Positions 35,650 to 48,300 of a DNA stretch of 52,474 bases are shown one piece after another. The stretch's first letter is position 1. Each line of letters starts with the position of its first letter. The position numbers and the translations under genes were made by a program. Under the pieces are notes generated by a model that had not been told where the DNA came from, searched no databases, and was given only the letters and a program-made list of their open reading frames with translations. The stretch lies in contig JAFLCL010000032.1 of assembly GCA_017303575.1 (NCBI GenBank), positions 1-52,474 on the forward strand, written 5' to 3'. The DNA comes from Deltaproteobacteria bacterium (GTDB lineage Bacteria; Myxococcota_A; Polyangia; Polyangiales; Sandaracinaceae).

Positions 35650-36666
35650 ATGCTCCATCGTCGATCGTGGCTCGCGCTCGTGTCGTGTCTCTCGCTTCTC
35701 TTCGCCGCGTGTGGTCCTGCGCCTCGCGCCAGCGACGAGGCGACGGCGGAGGCGGAGGGCACCTCGGGATCGGAGACCCCGACACCGAGCGGTCCGCCAC
35801 CCTCGTTCCTTCCCGAGGGGCATCGTGTGCTCGCGCGGCTCGACATGGCGCGCGTGCGTCGCTCGCCCGTCGCGGCCGACGTGGAGTCTGCGATGGTCGC
35901 CACGCAGACCTGGCAGAACCTCGCGGGCGGCTCGGGGATTCGGCCGGTGCAGGATCTCGATGTGATGGTGATCGGCGCCGACGCTGTGTACGCCAACCGT
36001 CGTGTCGCGGTGCTTCGCTACGTGGGCACGGAGGCGATGGTGCGCGAGCGCCTGCTCGCGCTCTCGGTCGCGCGATCGCTGCCGCTCACCTGGAGCGAGA
36101 CGAACGGCTTCGCCGTGGCGACGATGCCGGTCGCGCTGCCCGTGCCGCACTCGGTCGTACTGACCGCGTCGCACGAGATCGTGATCTGTCCGACGGATGA
36201 GGTCGCGCGGGTCGCGGCCGTCGCGCGTGATCACGCCGCGCGCCGCGCGAGCGCGGGGCCCGAGGCGATCCTCGAGCCGCAGCTCACGTTCGCGGCCGGA
36301 GAGCTCGCGACGATGATCTCCACCGAGGCCATGGAGGGACGTCAGGGCTATCCCACGCCGCCGCAGTCCTACCGCCTCCACGCGATGGAGGACGACGCGA
36401 GCCATCAGCTGTTCCTCTACGTTCACGGCGAGTTCGCGACGGAGGCGGATGCGCAGGCCTCGCTCGACTGGGCGCTCGCGGCAGCGCGCCAGTACGCGGG
36501 CGAGTTCCTCGTGCGCGGCGCGGGCCTCAACCGTCCTCTCGAAGCGCTCACGGGCACTCGGCAAGGAACGGCCGTCGATCTCCAGACCAACATGACGGCG
36601 GAAGAGGTGCGTCGTGGCCTCGGTGCTGCTGCGCTCCTCCAGATGATGCAGCAGCGCTCGCAGTGA
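35650..36666 (+). CDS. Putative lipoprotein of unknown function
   Basis: The 338-residue product has a signal peptide and lipobox (SLLFAAC), then an acidic, Pro-rich linker (residues 25-55). The mature domain alternates helices and strands. A stretch at about 65-110 (VLARLDMARVRRSP and LDVMVIGADAVYANRR) followed by DLQTNMTAEEVRRGL near the C-terminus suggests a repeated alpha/beta fold, but no family was recognised. It is probably an outer-membrane or periplasmic lipoprotein. It ends 24 nt before the S9 peptidase gene, which has its own -10-like hexamer. Confidence 0.65.
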   Translation: MLHRRSWLALVSCLSLLFAACGPAPRASDEATAEAEGTSGSETPTPSGPPPSFLPEGHRVLARLDMARVRRSPVAADVESAMVATQTWQNLAGGSGIRPVQDLDVMVIGADAVYANRRVAVLRYVGTEAMVRERLLALSVARSLPLTWSETNGFAVATMPVALPVPHSVVLTASHEIVICPTDEVARVAAVARDHAARRASAGPEAILEPQLTFAAGELATMISTEAMEGRQGYPTPPQSYRLHAMEDDASHQLFLYVHGEFATEADAQASLDWALAAARQYAGEFLVRGAGLNRPLEALTGTRQGTAVDLQTNMTAEEVRRGLGAAALLQMMQQRSQ

Positions 36667-36677
36667 CCCCTCGCGTA

Positions 36678-36683
36678 TACGAT
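36678..36683 (+). promoter_or_regulatory. Candidate leaderless -10 (TACGAT) of the S9 peptidase gene
   Basis: TACGAT ends 7 nt before the ATG at 36691. It overlaps the upstream ATG at 36682, which favours the downstream start. Confidence 0.45.
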
Positions 36684-36690
36684 GGGCGCC

Positions 36691-38730
<2,040 letters not shown>

Positions 38731-38753
38731 TCGTCCACGCGCGACGTCTCGCA

Positions 38754-38782
38754 TTCCAAGCCACGCGCGCATCCGGTAGTCT
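38754..38782 (+). promoter_or_regulatory. Candidate leaderless promoter (TTCCAA-17-TAGTCT)
   Basis: TTCCAA (38754-38759) and TAGTCT (38777-38782) are 17 bp apart. TAGTCT ends 7 nt before the GTG at 38790. Confidence 0.45.
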
Positions 38783-38789
38783 CTCCCGC

Positions 38790-40352
38790 GTGCCCATCCT
38801 CACCGATCAGGAGCGGATCGGAACGCTCCTCGGGGAGCGCTACCGCATCGACGCGATCCTCGGTCGAGGCGGCATGGGCGTGGTGTTCCGCGCGCACGAA
38901 GTGGAGACGGGGCAAGCGGTCGCCGTGAAGATTCTGCGCCCCGAGCTCGCGCAGTCCGACCCTCAGTTTGCCAAGCGTTTCCTGCGTGAAGCGCGCGCCG
39001 CGGCCGCCATCCGCCACACGAACGTGGTCGAGGTGCTCGACCTCGGCGAAGAGCCGGACGGGACGATCTACCAAGTGCTGCAGCTGCTCGTCGGCGCGTC
39101 GCTCCGCGAGCACCTCGAGCGCAAGGACAAGCTCGATCTCGCGATGACGCTCGAGCTCTTGCTCCCCGTGATGCACGCGCTCGAGGCAGCGCACGCCGCC
39201 GGCATCGTCCACCGCGATCTCAAGCCCGACAACATCTTCCTCGCGCGGCAACCCTCGGGCGAAGCCAAGCCCACGTTGCTCGACTTCGGCATCGCGAAGC
39301 TGCTCGACACGCGCGGCGGATCGTTCGCCACCAACACCGGCTCGATCATGGGAACGCCTGCCTACATGGCCCCGGAGCAGGCAGGTGGCTACAAGGACCA
39401 AGGGCCCGCGATCGACATCTGGGCGATGGGCATCATCGCGTACGAGTGCCTGTCGGGCTCCCCGCCGTTCTCGGGCAGCTCCCCCGCGCACGTCATGTTG
39501 AAGATCATGACGGAGACGCCGCCCGCCATCGACACGGTGGTGACGAGCGTTCCCTCCGCTGTCTCGCGCGTGATCGAGAAGGCCCTCGCGCGAACGCCTG
39601 CCGAGCGGCACCAAGGAATGGCGGCGTTCCGTGAGGCCCTGCGCGCGGCGGCCTCGGCGGAAGGGATCGCGCTGCCCGCCGAGGGGCGTGCGTCGACGAC
39701 GCGCGTGATGTCGATCGCCCCTCCGGCCGACGACGAGGATGTCGCGCGCGCAGCGACCGATGCAGCCGCAGATGCCGACGACACGAGCGAGGGCGTCGCC
39801 ACCATGTCCGCGCGTCTGCGTCAGGAGCGCGTGGAGCGCATGCGCGCCGACGCGCAGACGCAGCTCGCCACCAAGCGCGCGAACGACTCGATCGAGGTCG
39901 CGATCGACATGCCCGTGGCGTCGACGTCGCGTCGCATCGGCCTCATCGCCGGCACCGTCGTGACGGTGGTGCTCGGCATCGGCATCGGTGTGGCGCTCTA
40001 CGGTGGCGACACCCCGGCGCCGAGCACACCCGCGACGAGCGTCGCGACGACCGAGCCCCCCGCGACCGTCCCGCAGACGCACGCGCCGCCGCCCTCGAGC
40101 AGCCTCGTGGCGACCACGAGCACGCCGCCTCCGACGACGAGCGTCCCCTCGACCATCACACCGCCCCTCACGACGCCACCCGCGACGACCGTGCGAGGTC
40201 CTCGCGGAGGTCGTGGACCGCGCGAGGGCAGCGGCACGTCCATGGCGTCCACGTCGATGGTGGATGAGCCCACGATGGTCGCCCCGACGATGGAGACCGC
40301 CACCACGATGATGGGCGGTCTCCCGAGCGTGGTGGGTTGGGAAGACGAGTGA
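38790..40352 (+). CDS. PknB-type Ser/Thr kinase with single TM and Pro/Thr-rich tail
   Basis: The 520-residue kinase has the typical order: catalytic domain at residues 18-290, cytoplasmic Ala/Asp linker, TM helix (about 383-404) and an exported Pro/Thr/Ser-rich tail ending in a basic-then-acidic patch. The glycine loop is ILGRGGMGVVFRA, followed by Lys47, HRD (141-143) and DFG (165-167). The activation segment ends in GTPAYMAPEQ. No PASTA repeats are visible outside, so the ligand is unknown. The GTG start matches homology and -10 spacing. The frame opens much further upstream as an artefact. Confidence 0.93.
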   Translation: MPILTDQERIGTLLGERYRIDAILGRGGMGVVFRAHEVETGQAVAVKILRPELAQSDPQFAKRFLREARAAAAIRHTNVVEVLDLGEEPDGTIYQVLQLLVGASLREHLERKDKLDLAMTLELLLPVMHALEAAHAAGIVHRDLKPDNIFLARQPSGEAKPTLLDFGIAKLLDTRGGSFATNTGSIMGTPAYMAPEQAGGYKDQGPAIDIWAMGIIAYECLSGSPPFSGSSPAHVMLKIMTETPPAIDTVVTSVPSAVSRVIEKALARTPAERHQGMAAFREALRAAASAEGIALPAEGRASTTRVMSIAPPADDEDVARAATDAAADADDTSEGVATMSARLRQERVERMRADAQTQLATKRANDSIEVAIDMPVASTSRRIGLIAGTVVTVVLGIGIGVALYGGDTPAPSTPATSVATTEPPATVPQTHAPPPSSSLVATTSTPPPTTSVPSTITPPLTTPPATTVRGPRGGRGPREGSGTSMASTSMVDEPTMVAPTMETATTMMGGLPSVVGWEDE

Positions 40353-40397
40353 CGCGCCGTGGCGTGCGCGTGCTCACGCGCAGCGGACGAGCATGAA

Positions 40398-40426
40398 TTG
40401 ACCCGCGCCCCGCATTCCTCGACGTT
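40398..40426 (+). promoter_or_regulatory. Promoter of the exported cluster (TTGACC-17-GACGTT)
   Basis: TTGACC (40398-40403; 5/6 to consensus) is 17 bp from GACGTT (40421-40426). GACGTT ends 7 nt before the ATG at 40434. This is the best -35 among the leaderless-type promoters here. Confidence 0.5.
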
Positions 40427-40433
40427 GCGAGAC

Positions 40434-42020
40434 ATGCGCTCAACCAACGTGCTCGCGCTCGCGCTCGCTCCTGCCCTCGCATGCGGCGCCAGCCTCTCGA
40501 CCGGATGCGACGGCGGTGCGCCCGCCGACAACGCGGACGACATCCGTCCGCGCTCGAGCCCGATCGAGTTCGTGGGCCTCACGCTCGAGCGTCCGATCAC
40601 GACGGAGGCGGACTTCCTCGCGATCGTCGATCCGATCCTCGGCAGCGCTGCGCGCGAGGGCCGCGGTCATCGCGAGATGGAGCTCCAGCGCGGGCTCTTC
40701 GTCACCGTGCTGCCCGACGATCGCACGCCCGAGCAGGCCGTCGTCACGCTCGAGATGCAGCCGTCGCAGCCCGCGGATGCGATGCGTCGAACCATCCTCG
40801 AGGTGCCGATCTCGTACGAGTACGGCGCCGTCTACATCGAGGCCGTGCGCGCCGCGCTCGAGCGAACGCAAGAGGTCGGTGCGGGCATGGAGCCCTACCA
40901 CCTCGAGTACCACGTGCTCTCCGTGAACGGCGGCGACCTGGTGATCCAGACCGAGTACACGCCGGAGGCAGGCGCGGTCGTTCGTCTGCGCACGTCGGCC
41001 CCGCGCACGTCGCTCGTGCCCGGGCAGATCAACCACGCTGCGTTCTCGGGTCAGCCGGTGGAGTCGGTCGGCGGCACCGTGTGGTTCGAGCTCGGGCGCG
41101 ACGAGTTCTCCTTCTTCTCGAACCGTGCGTACGGGGCCACGTCGTCGGCCGCGCAGAACTTCAGTGACTTCCAGCTGCTGCCGCACGACTGGCTGCGCCT
41201 CACGGTGACGCCGCGTCTCGAGGACGACGTCGTCGACGTGGGCTTCGAGGTGATCACCGTCGACGGTCGTCGCGTGCCCTTCGCGCGTGCGCCTGCTTCG
41301 CTGCTCGGCGGCGAGCAGTTCCAGCAGAACGTCTTCCGCATGGTCGACAACATGAACGCGCAGGAGCGTGAGACGCCCGGCAGCTCGACGCCCTTCGAAG
41401 TGCCTTTCTATTACGACGATCCCGAGGGCGGCGGCACGGTCAGCGTGATCGCGAACGGCCGCGACGGTGTCTTCCGCATCGCGTACGCGGTGGAGTCGCC
41501 CACCCATCGCCTCGAGGACGTGTCCTTCGTTCCCTACCAGGGCGTGGTCGAGATCCCCGACACGATGCCCCCCCGCCGGACGTCGTGCGAGGAGATGGGA
41601 TCGATCGACGCGCTGCAAGGTCGCTTCCACCTGCGTTTCGATGCGTCGAGCACGGTGCGGCGGAGCCCCAACCTCACGACGCCCCTGCGCGGTCCGGTGT
41701 GGGGCGACATCTACCGCGCCTCGGACGTGACGATCGGTGGACCGCGCGAGGGCGCCGAGGCTGTCGCCCAGTTCCACTTCGACGAGGTCGATCTCACGGG
41801 CGGAGCGAGCGCGGAGGAGTTCGTGGTCGACGGGCCGTTCGCCGCCGGCGTCGAGTACCAGATCCTCGGCTTCATGGACGTGGACGGAAACGCCACGGAG
41901 GGCGACGCGGGGCCCGACGACTACGACCCGGTCTTCATCCCGATCGGTGGCTATCCGATGGACTGCGCGGATCAGCATGTCGTCGTCGAGTTCGCGCTCC
42001 TGCTTCCCCCCGGGCGCTGA
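40434..42020 (+). CDS. Lipoprotein of unknown function heading the cytochrome/FadL cluster
   Basis: The 528-residue product has a signal peptide and lipobox (ASLSTGC). The mature protein is long, beta-rich and acidic, with FFSNRAYGATSSAAQNFSDF-like and WGDIYRASDVTIGG segments and no recognised family. A final stretch (DVDGNATEGDAGPDDYDP) looks like an Asp-rich metal site. It is likely outer-membrane anchored. It precedes the di-heme cytochrome gene by 64 nt, or overlaps it if the longer cytochrome start is used, so it probably belongs to the same transcription unit. Confidence 0.65.
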   Translation: MRSTNVLALALAPALACGASLSTGCDGGAPADNADDIRPRSSPIEFVGLTLERPITTEADFLAIVDPILGSAAREGRGHREMELQRGLFVTVLPDDRTPEQAVVTLEMQPSQPADAMRRTILEVPISYEYGAVYIEAVRAALERTQEVGAGMEPYHLEYHVLSVNGGDLVIQTEYTPEAGAVVRLRTSAPRTSLVPGQINHAAFSGQPVESVGGTVWFELGRDEFSFFSNRAYGATSSAAQNFSDFQLLPHDWLRLTVTPRLEDDVVDVGFEVITVDGRRVPFARAPASLLGGEQFQQNVFRMVDNMNAQERETPGSSTPFEVPFYYDDPEGGGTVSVIANGRDGVFRIAYAVESPTHRLEDVSFVPYQGVVEIPDTMPPRRTSCEEMGSIDALQGRFHLRFDASSTVRRSPNLTTPLRGPVWGDIYRASDVTIGGPREGAEAVAQFHFDEVDLTGGASAEEFVVDGPFAAGVEYQILGFMDVDGNATEGDAGPDDYDPVFIPIGGYPMDCADQHVVVEFALLLPPGR

Positions 42021-43827
42021 GCGTCGGCTCACTGGGAGTCGGCTCGCTGGGCTTCGGCTCACTGGGAGTCGGCTCACTGGGCGCTTGCTCGCGCTCGTCG
42101 CGACGCTGGCGCTCTGTTCGTGTCGGGTGGACCCGAGTGAGGTCGCGCGCTCCTCGAGCGTCGTGATCGACGAGACGCGAGATCTCCTTTGGGTGACGTC
42201 CCCTGACGATGATCGTGTGGTCGCGCTGTCGCGTGTGGACGGGCGCGAGGTGCATCGGATCTCGGTGCGTGGTGGCCCCGAGCAGCTCGCGTGGGTGGGT
42301 GATCGGCTCGTCGTGACGCACGGCATGGACCGCGAGGTGTCGGTGATCGATCCGAGCGCGGACGATGCGCTCGCGGAGATCGATCGCGTGGCCCTCCCTT
42401 GCGGATCGAGCGCGGGGATCGTCGCGATCGACACGGAGACCGCGGCCGTCGCGTGTCCTCACGACGAGCGCGTGCTCGAGCTCTCGGTGTCGAGCCGCGA
42501 GGTGATCGCGCACGACGTCGCGGGTCGACCGACCGGGCTCGCGCGTCGCGAGGGAACCCTCTTCGTCGCGGCGGCGCGGGGGCACGTCGCGTCGATCGAC
42601 CTCGCGACGTGGACGCCCACGGGCACGAGCGGGCCGCCCCTTCGTGTGGGCGAGGCGGCCTCGCAGCTCGCGGCGATCACCGTGTCCGATCGCGGCGGCG
42701 TGCACGCGGTCTACCAGCGCGTGGAGCTCGACACCGATCGTGATCGTGATCCCGCGCGCGGCGGCTACGGCGCGGTGATCGACGGCGCGCCGCGCATCGA
42801 GGCGCGCGTGCTCGGTCCCTGTGGTGACCGCTACGTGCGCTTCGACGGAGGCCCGCTCGCGATGAGCGGACCGAGCGCGATCGCGGCCGAGGGCGGGCTC
42901 TTGTGGATCGTCCACCAGTACACGGACAACGTGCTCGTCGCGCGCTGCGACGACGCTGGCGATTCGCGCGGAGGCACGCTCGAGGTGATCGCCACGTTCC
43001 GCACTGGACGTGGCCCACGGGGCATCGTCCTCGCCGAGGGCGGCCGCACAGCGTTCGTCGACGTCGGCTTCGACTGGGCGGTGGCGAGGCTCGACGTGCC
43101 CGAGGAACGAGCGACAGGCGTGCTCACACCGACGTGGACGCGGCGTCGAGCGCTCGGCGTGACGAGCCTCTCGGCGAACGCGCTGCGAGGACGAAGCGCG
43201 TTCTTCGACGCGGTGGACACGCACCTCACGCCGAGCGGTGTCGTCACGTGCGGCACGTGTCATCCCAACGGCGGCGAGGACGGCCTCACCTGGTTCCTCC
43301 ACACCACGGGCGTGCCCCGCAAGCTACGCCGCACGCCGCCCGCGTGGGGCGCACGCACCTCGCTCGCTCCGTATCACTGGGACGGTGAGCTCAGGGACGC
43401 CGCCGAGCTCGCGCGCCTGACGACGCACGAGCTGATGGAGGGCGACGGCCTGCTCGTCGACTTCGACGCGATCGCTGCGTTCATGAACGAAGTGCCACCA
43501 CCGCCCCCTCGACCGAGCGAGGCCGAGCCCCTGTCGCGCGGCCGGGCGATCTTCCTCGCGTCGGGCTGCGCCGACTGTCACGTGGCGTCGGAGAGCGACG
43601 GTCTCGTGCACGACGTGCTGCCCGCATCTCTCGATCCGGACGCACGTCTGCGTGAGGTGAACACGCCGTCGTTGATCGCCGTGCGCACGCGCGCCCCCTA
43701 CTTTCACGACGGACGCGCGGCCACGTTGCGCGACACCGTGACAGTGCCCGACGATGTGCACGGTCGAACGTCCGCGCTGAGCCCCGACCAGATCGACGAT
43801 CTCGTCGCGTTCCTGGAGAGCTTGTGA
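41977..43827 (+). CDS. YVTN-propeller/di-heme cytochrome c peroxidase-like lipoprotein
   Basis: The product has 616 residues from ATG 41977, or 580 from TTG 42085. After a hydrophobic signal (LLALVATLALCSC) residues about 55-400 form a YVTN-type propeller (repeats such as VVALSRVDGREVHRI and VSVIDPSADDAL). A di-heme domain of the cytochrome c peroxidase/MauG type follows, with CGTCH (425-429) and CADCH (531-535), plus PYHWDGE and APYFHDGRAATLRD. ATG 41977 overlaps the upstream gene by 44 nt but supplies a basic n-region, built of four 15-bp repeats, that the TTG start lacks. Likely a surface or periplasmic redox protein; electron partner unknown. Confidence 0.8.
   Translation: MSSSSSRSCFPPGAERRLTGSRLAGLRLTGSRLTGRLLALVATLALCSCRVDPSEVARSSSVVIDETRDLLWVTSPDDDRVVALSRVDGREVHRISVRGGPEQLAWVGDRLVVTHGMDREVSVIDPSADDALAEIDRVALPCGSSAGIVAIDTETAAVACPHDERVLELSVSSREVIAHDVAGRPTGLARREGTLFVAAARGHVASIDLATWTPTGTSGPPLRVGEAASQLAAITVSDRGGVHAVYQRVELDTDRDRDPARGGYGAVIDGAPRIEARVLGPCGDRYVRFDGGPLAMSGPSAIAAEGGLLWIVHQYTDNVLVARCDDAGDSRGGTLEVIATFRTGRGPRGIVLAEGGRTAFVDVGFDWAVARLDVPEERATGVLTPTWTRRRALGVTSLSANALRGRSAFFDAVDTHLTPSGVVTCGTCHPNGGEDGLTWFLHTTGVPRKLRRTPPAWGARTSLAPYHWDGELRDAAELARLTTHELMEGDGLLVDFDAIAAFMNEVPPPPPRPSEAEPLSRGRAIFLASGCADCHVASESDGLVHDVLPASLDPDARLREVNTPSLIAVRTRAPYFHDGRAATLRDTVTVPDDVHGRTSALSPDQIDDLVAFLESL
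42023..42082 (+). repeat. Four tandem 15-bp repeats
   Basis: Units at 42023, 42038, 42053 and 42068 follow the pattern KTCGGCTCRCTGGGM. Because 15 is a multiple of 3, copy number does not alter the reading frame. In the cytochrome frame they encode about four copies of RLTGS just before the hydrophobic signal core. Confidence 0.85.
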
Positions 43828-45269
43828 TGAAGCGACGCACTGCTTGGATGCTCGGAGCTCTTGCCCTGCCACTGACGGGGTGTCCGAGCGCCTCGAACGA
43901 CGACGCGGCGATCGAAGGCGACGCTGGCATGGATGCGCCCGAGCCCATCGACGCTGCCGTGCCCGCGGACGCGTACGTGCCGCCCGTGCCCTCGCTGACG
44001 ATCGACGCAGCCAACGCAGTGCCCGACGGTGATCCGCTGTTCGAGGGACAGCAGCGATTCCTCTGGGACACGTGGGGGACCGAGCGCCTCGACGCGTGGC
44101 CGCCAGCCGACTGGATGCTCGCGTTGATGACACGCGAGCCCGAAGTGTTCGGCGATCAGTACGCCTCGTTCGGCTTCACGCCGGACCCCGATGACGACTT
44201 CCCCGTCGGTCTGAAGCGTGGAATCGACGATGCCACGCGCGTGCACGAGACCTGCGCGCTCTGCCACGTGGGCGAGCTGCCCGACGGCCGTCTGTGGCTC
44301 GGCGCGCCGAACCGCGAGCTCGACATGAGCGCTTTTCGCGCGGCGGTCAGCGAGCGGTGGGTCGCAGACGGTCATGCGCCGCTGCTGTCGGACAGCGAGG
44401 CCGCCAAGGCGTCGGCGTATGGGCCCGGGCGCACGGGCGCGGAGTCGTCGAGCTATCCGGTCCCTGTTCCGGCGGACTTTCCGCCGTATTGGCTGCTGGG
44501 CGACCGCACGCACACGAACTACCTCGGCACCGGCGGCAACGTCCGCACCGAGGTGTACTTGGGGCTGTTCACGTTCGGCGCCGGCGCTCCGGATGCACGC
44601 ACTGCCGTCGTGCCGTTCCCCACGGACGAGCGGCTCGATCCATTCCTCTCGTTCATGGGCGCGATGGCCAGCCCTTCGGCCCCTCCAGGCGACGCGACGG
44701 CGATCGCTGCGGGGCAGGGGATCTTCGAGCGCGAGCGATGCAGCGAGTGCCATCACGTCGACGACATCGCCGCGAATGGGGTGACCACGTACGACCGAAG
44801 CGTCGGAGGCCTCGAGCGCTTCCCTGGTGACGACGCGATGTTCCCGCGCGGATCCATTCGCACGAGCTACATGCATCGCACGCTGATCGACGGTGAGCCT
44901 GATGCCGGCATCCCCATCGAGGACGCGGGTCTCGGTGAGGATTGGGACGGCGGACTGGCCACGGATCCGGGCTTTGCGGACCTCCTTCGTTTCATCAGCA
45001 CACACCGCCTCTCGGTGGCGCCGAGCGACGGATACCGCGTCTCCGATCTCCGCGGTCTCTGGGCGACCGCGCCGTACCTCCACAACGGCTCCGTTCCCAC
45101 GCTCGAGGATCTGCTCCGACCTGCCGCCGAGCGACCGGCGACGTTCATGCGCGGTGAGTTCCTCGTCGACACCGCAACGGCCGGCAACTCGAACGTCGGG
45201 CACGAGTTCGGGACGACGATCTCCGACGACGATCGCGCGGCGCTCGTGGCCTACCTCCTGAGCTTGTGA
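43827..45269 (+). CDS. Di-heme cytochrome c lipoprotein, RoxA/oleate-dioxygenase-like
   Basis: The 480-residue product has a lipobox (LPLTGC, Cys19) and an Asp/Ala-rich linker to residue 50. CALCH (143-147) and CSECH (305-309) bind two hemes. The C-terminal block WATAPYLHNGSVPTLEDLL (Tyr417) with GNSNVGHEFGT is shared, from memory, with the rubber oxygenases RoxA/RoxB and the Pseudomonas di-heme oleate dioxygenases. Those enzymes use one heme to activate O2 on unsaturated hydrocarbons. Substrate here is inferred. ATG 43827 overlaps the preceding stop (TGATG), so both cytochromes are translationally coupled. Confidence 0.85.
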   Translation: MKRRTAWMLGALALPLTGCPSASNDDAAIEGDAGMDAPEPIDAAVPADAYVPPVPSLTIDAANAVPDGDPLFEGQQRFLWDTWGTERLDAWPPADWMLALMTREPEVFGDQYASFGFTPDPDDDFPVGLKRGIDDATRVHETCALCHVGELPDGRLWLGAPNRELDMSAFRAAVSERWVADGHAPLLSDSEAAKASAYGPGRTGAESSSYPVPVPADFPPYWLLGDRTHTNYLGTGGNVRTEVYLGLFTFGAGAPDARTAVVPFPTDERLDPFLSFMGAMASPSAPPGDATAIAAGQGIFERERCSECHHVDDIAANGVTTYDRSVGGLERFPGDDAMFPRGSIRTSYMHRTLIDGEPDAGIPIEDAGLGEDWDGGLATDPGFADLLRFISTHRLSVAPSDGYRVSDLRGLWATAPYLHNGSVPTLEDLLRPAAERPATFMRGEFLVDTATAGNSNVGHEFGTTISDDDRAALVAYLLSL

Positions 45270-45313
45270 CGAGTCTCCGACACCCCCTCTGCCGGAGCTC
45301 GGGCCCTCTCTGG

Positions 45314-45319
45314 TAGCCT
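45314..45319 (+). promoter_or_regulatory. Possible -10 (TAGCCT) of the 1136-aa lipoprotein gene
   Basis: TAGCCT, preceded by TGG as an extended -10, lies 34 nt before the ATG at 45354. The short leader carries GAGG 7 nt before the start, so this one is leadered. Confidence 0.35.
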
Positions 45320-45353
45320 CGTCGTGCGCGCTGGCTCCGCGCTCGAGGTCTTC

Positions 45354-48300
45354 ATGGCTCACGCTCGTGCACTGGTCGTCTGCACGTCGTTCTTGCTCAT
45401 CGTCTCTTCGTCCGGCGCGTGCTCGCACTTCGATGCGACGCGGGTCCCCGCCGCGCGCGGCACGCTCGGCGAAGAGATCGTGCGCGTGTTCTGCGAGCGC
45501 ATGGCGCGCGAGGCGCATCCCGAGGACGTGTCGGGTGAAGCATGGAAGCCCGTGTGTCGTGCGCAGATCCCTCCGCCCGAGGACGCGCCGCCGCGGCTCG
45601 TGACGTTGATGGAGAACCGCGATCGTCTCGCGGGCGCGCTCGATCAGGTGCTGCCCGAGGACCTCCACGACGAGCTCTCGACGTTCCTCTGGCGCCTCCT
45701 GCCGCTCTACGATCCTCCGGCCGAGCGCCTGCCGCGCAACACGCGCCTCATCGCCGATCTGCTCGACTCGATCGCGGGCGACGAAGCAGCGCTCGCGGCG
45801 CTCGCGCGTGTCGGCACGCGCACCGGCTATCGACCGCAGCGCCTGGGCCTCGGCGTCACGCGCTCGCTGCTCGCGTACCCCGATCTCGCAGGCCTCGCCG
45901 ACGAAACGCTCGGCGCGATCGGAGAGGGCGGCAGCGCACAGCCGGAGTGGCAGGCGATCCAGGCCGCGCTCGCGATGGAGATGGCGACCTACGAGCCCGC
46001 GACGCCGCCCACCGACGGCGATCGCACCACGCTCCAGATCTGGCGCGATCTCCTCTTCTCGGGCCACCCCGACCTCGCGGCCGGGACGTCGCAGTACGTT
46101 CTTCGTCGCGACGCACGCGGCATCGCGGCCGTGCGTGAAGGATCCGTCGCTGCGCCCTTCGTCGATCTCGACGGAGATGATCTACCGGACGTCGACGCCA
46201 TCGGTCGTTTCGTCGACGACGCAGGCGAGGTCACCGACGTGCCGCGCCCGTTCCGCATCCGCAACGAAGGCGCGATCCCGCGCGATGCCTCGGGCCGCGC
46301 GCTCGACTCGGCCACGGGGCAGCGCCTCTACGAGTACGTCGATCTCGATCCCACGCTGCTCGCGGGCGTCGTGCGTGAAGCGCAGCCGTGGTTCGAGGGT
46401 GAGCACCCGGTGATCCTCGATCTCACCCGCGGCCTTCCCGCGATGATGGGCCCGAGAGCGAGCGCGACGCGCGTCTACGGCGGCGCGACGCTGGGCTACG
46501 AGGGCTACGACACGGCGCAGGGACCTGCCTTCGACACGATGTACGCGCTCGCCGAGCTGATGCGGCGCCCCGAGACCGCCGACACGCTCGAGCTCGTCGG
46601 CGAGCTGCTCGAAGATCACGAGTCCGAGGCCGCGGGTGTGGTGCACTCCGCGCACTTCCTGATGACGCGCGGGGATGCGTTCCCCGACGCCCGTCTCGAG
46701 AGCCCCAATGTGTTCTGGGACGACCTCATCCGTCTCGCCGGCAGCTACACGAACGAGCCCGAGATGATGGAGGCGATCCTCCGCTCGTTCGCGGACGAGC
46801 GATCGCGGAGCTTGGGGCCCGTGTACGCGGATCTGATGCGCTTCCGCGATCGCATCGAGCCCAACCCCGCGGATCCGAATGGACCGCCTCTGGGCTTCCC
46901 GCTCGATCAACCCGTCGATCGTTCGATGCCGGATGTCGAGGGCAACGAGAGCCTGATGGAGCGCTCGATCGCGCTCATCGACGGCCTCGACGGAGTGCGT
47001 GTCTGCAACAAAGCGGGCGCTCGCCTGCGCGTGCAGCTGCTCGGTCTCAACGTCGCGTGGCCGCTCTTCGGCAGCTACGACGAGTGCGAGCTGATCCAGA
47101 TCGACAACGTCGCCGAGGCCTACGCGGAGGCGATCCTCGGGCGCTACGAGCTTGTCCTTCGTGATCCCACGCTCGGCGGCCTCATCGATCTCGTCGACGG
47201 CATCGGCATCCTCAACGTCGACGACCTGCTGGAGGACGCGTCGGGCATCCTCGGGCTCACGCGTCATCCGACGGCCGAGGCTCTGAACCGCATGGTGTTC
47301 GTGGGCCTCGATCTGCGAGGCGAGTCGGACTGTCAGGACGAGGACAACGTGTTCCTCGCGTGCCTCTTCGATCGTGTGCGCGATCGACACGGGCGCGACG
47401 TGATCGACACGTACCCGGGGACGATCCTCGCGTGGGAGCAGCCCGGCTTCTACGAGGGCATGGCGCCCCTGCTCGAGGTGCTGCACGACCCGCGCTTCGT
47501 GCGCGACGGCACGGGCCGCTACCAGTTCGGTCACCTCATCACCACGATCTACCGGCACTGGCCCTCGCACGCGCACTGGCTCTCGCAGCGCACCGATCCT
47601 TCGCGCACCGACTTCAACTACCAGGAGAACGTGCGCAGCTACGAGATGCTCGTGGCGGACGGCTTCGACTCGGGCCCCACCTACGGCAACCTCATCGACA
47701 ACCTCGTCGACGCGACGCAGACGCTCGATGCGATGGATGCGGGCGGCGGCCGTGACGGCATCGACGTGCTCGCGGACTTCGTGCCCGTGCTGCTCACGCC
47801 GACGGCGAGCACGGGCCTCACCACGCGCTCGGGCGCGACGACGATCGCGTGGAACGATGGCTCGCGCACCACTGGCGTCACGCCGATGCAGCTGATGCTC
47901 GAGGCGCTGCGTCACGCCGACGCGGCGTGGGAGACCGGCGATGGCCCCACGCGCGCCGAGTCGTGGCGGCGTGGTCGCGATGCGATCGCGCGGCAGCTGC
48001 TCGACACGCGTACGCTGGGCGAGGGCTACACGTTCGCGAACCGTCGTGGGCGCGCGATCGTGCTCCTCCTCTTGCCGTTCCTCCTCGAGCGCCTCGAGCA
48101 CCATCGCACGGCGGGAGACCTCGACGACTGGGCGCGCGACTTCACGCCTGACGCGGAGCACACCCTCGGGGGTCCGCTCGTCGTGGGCGGCGTGCGCTTG
48201 CTCGACGTGATCCAGGCCGAGCCCGCGGCGCGCGATGCGCTCCTCGCGGTCCTCGCGTACATGGTCGATCCTGCGAGCCCGAACGACGCGCACCTCGCGA

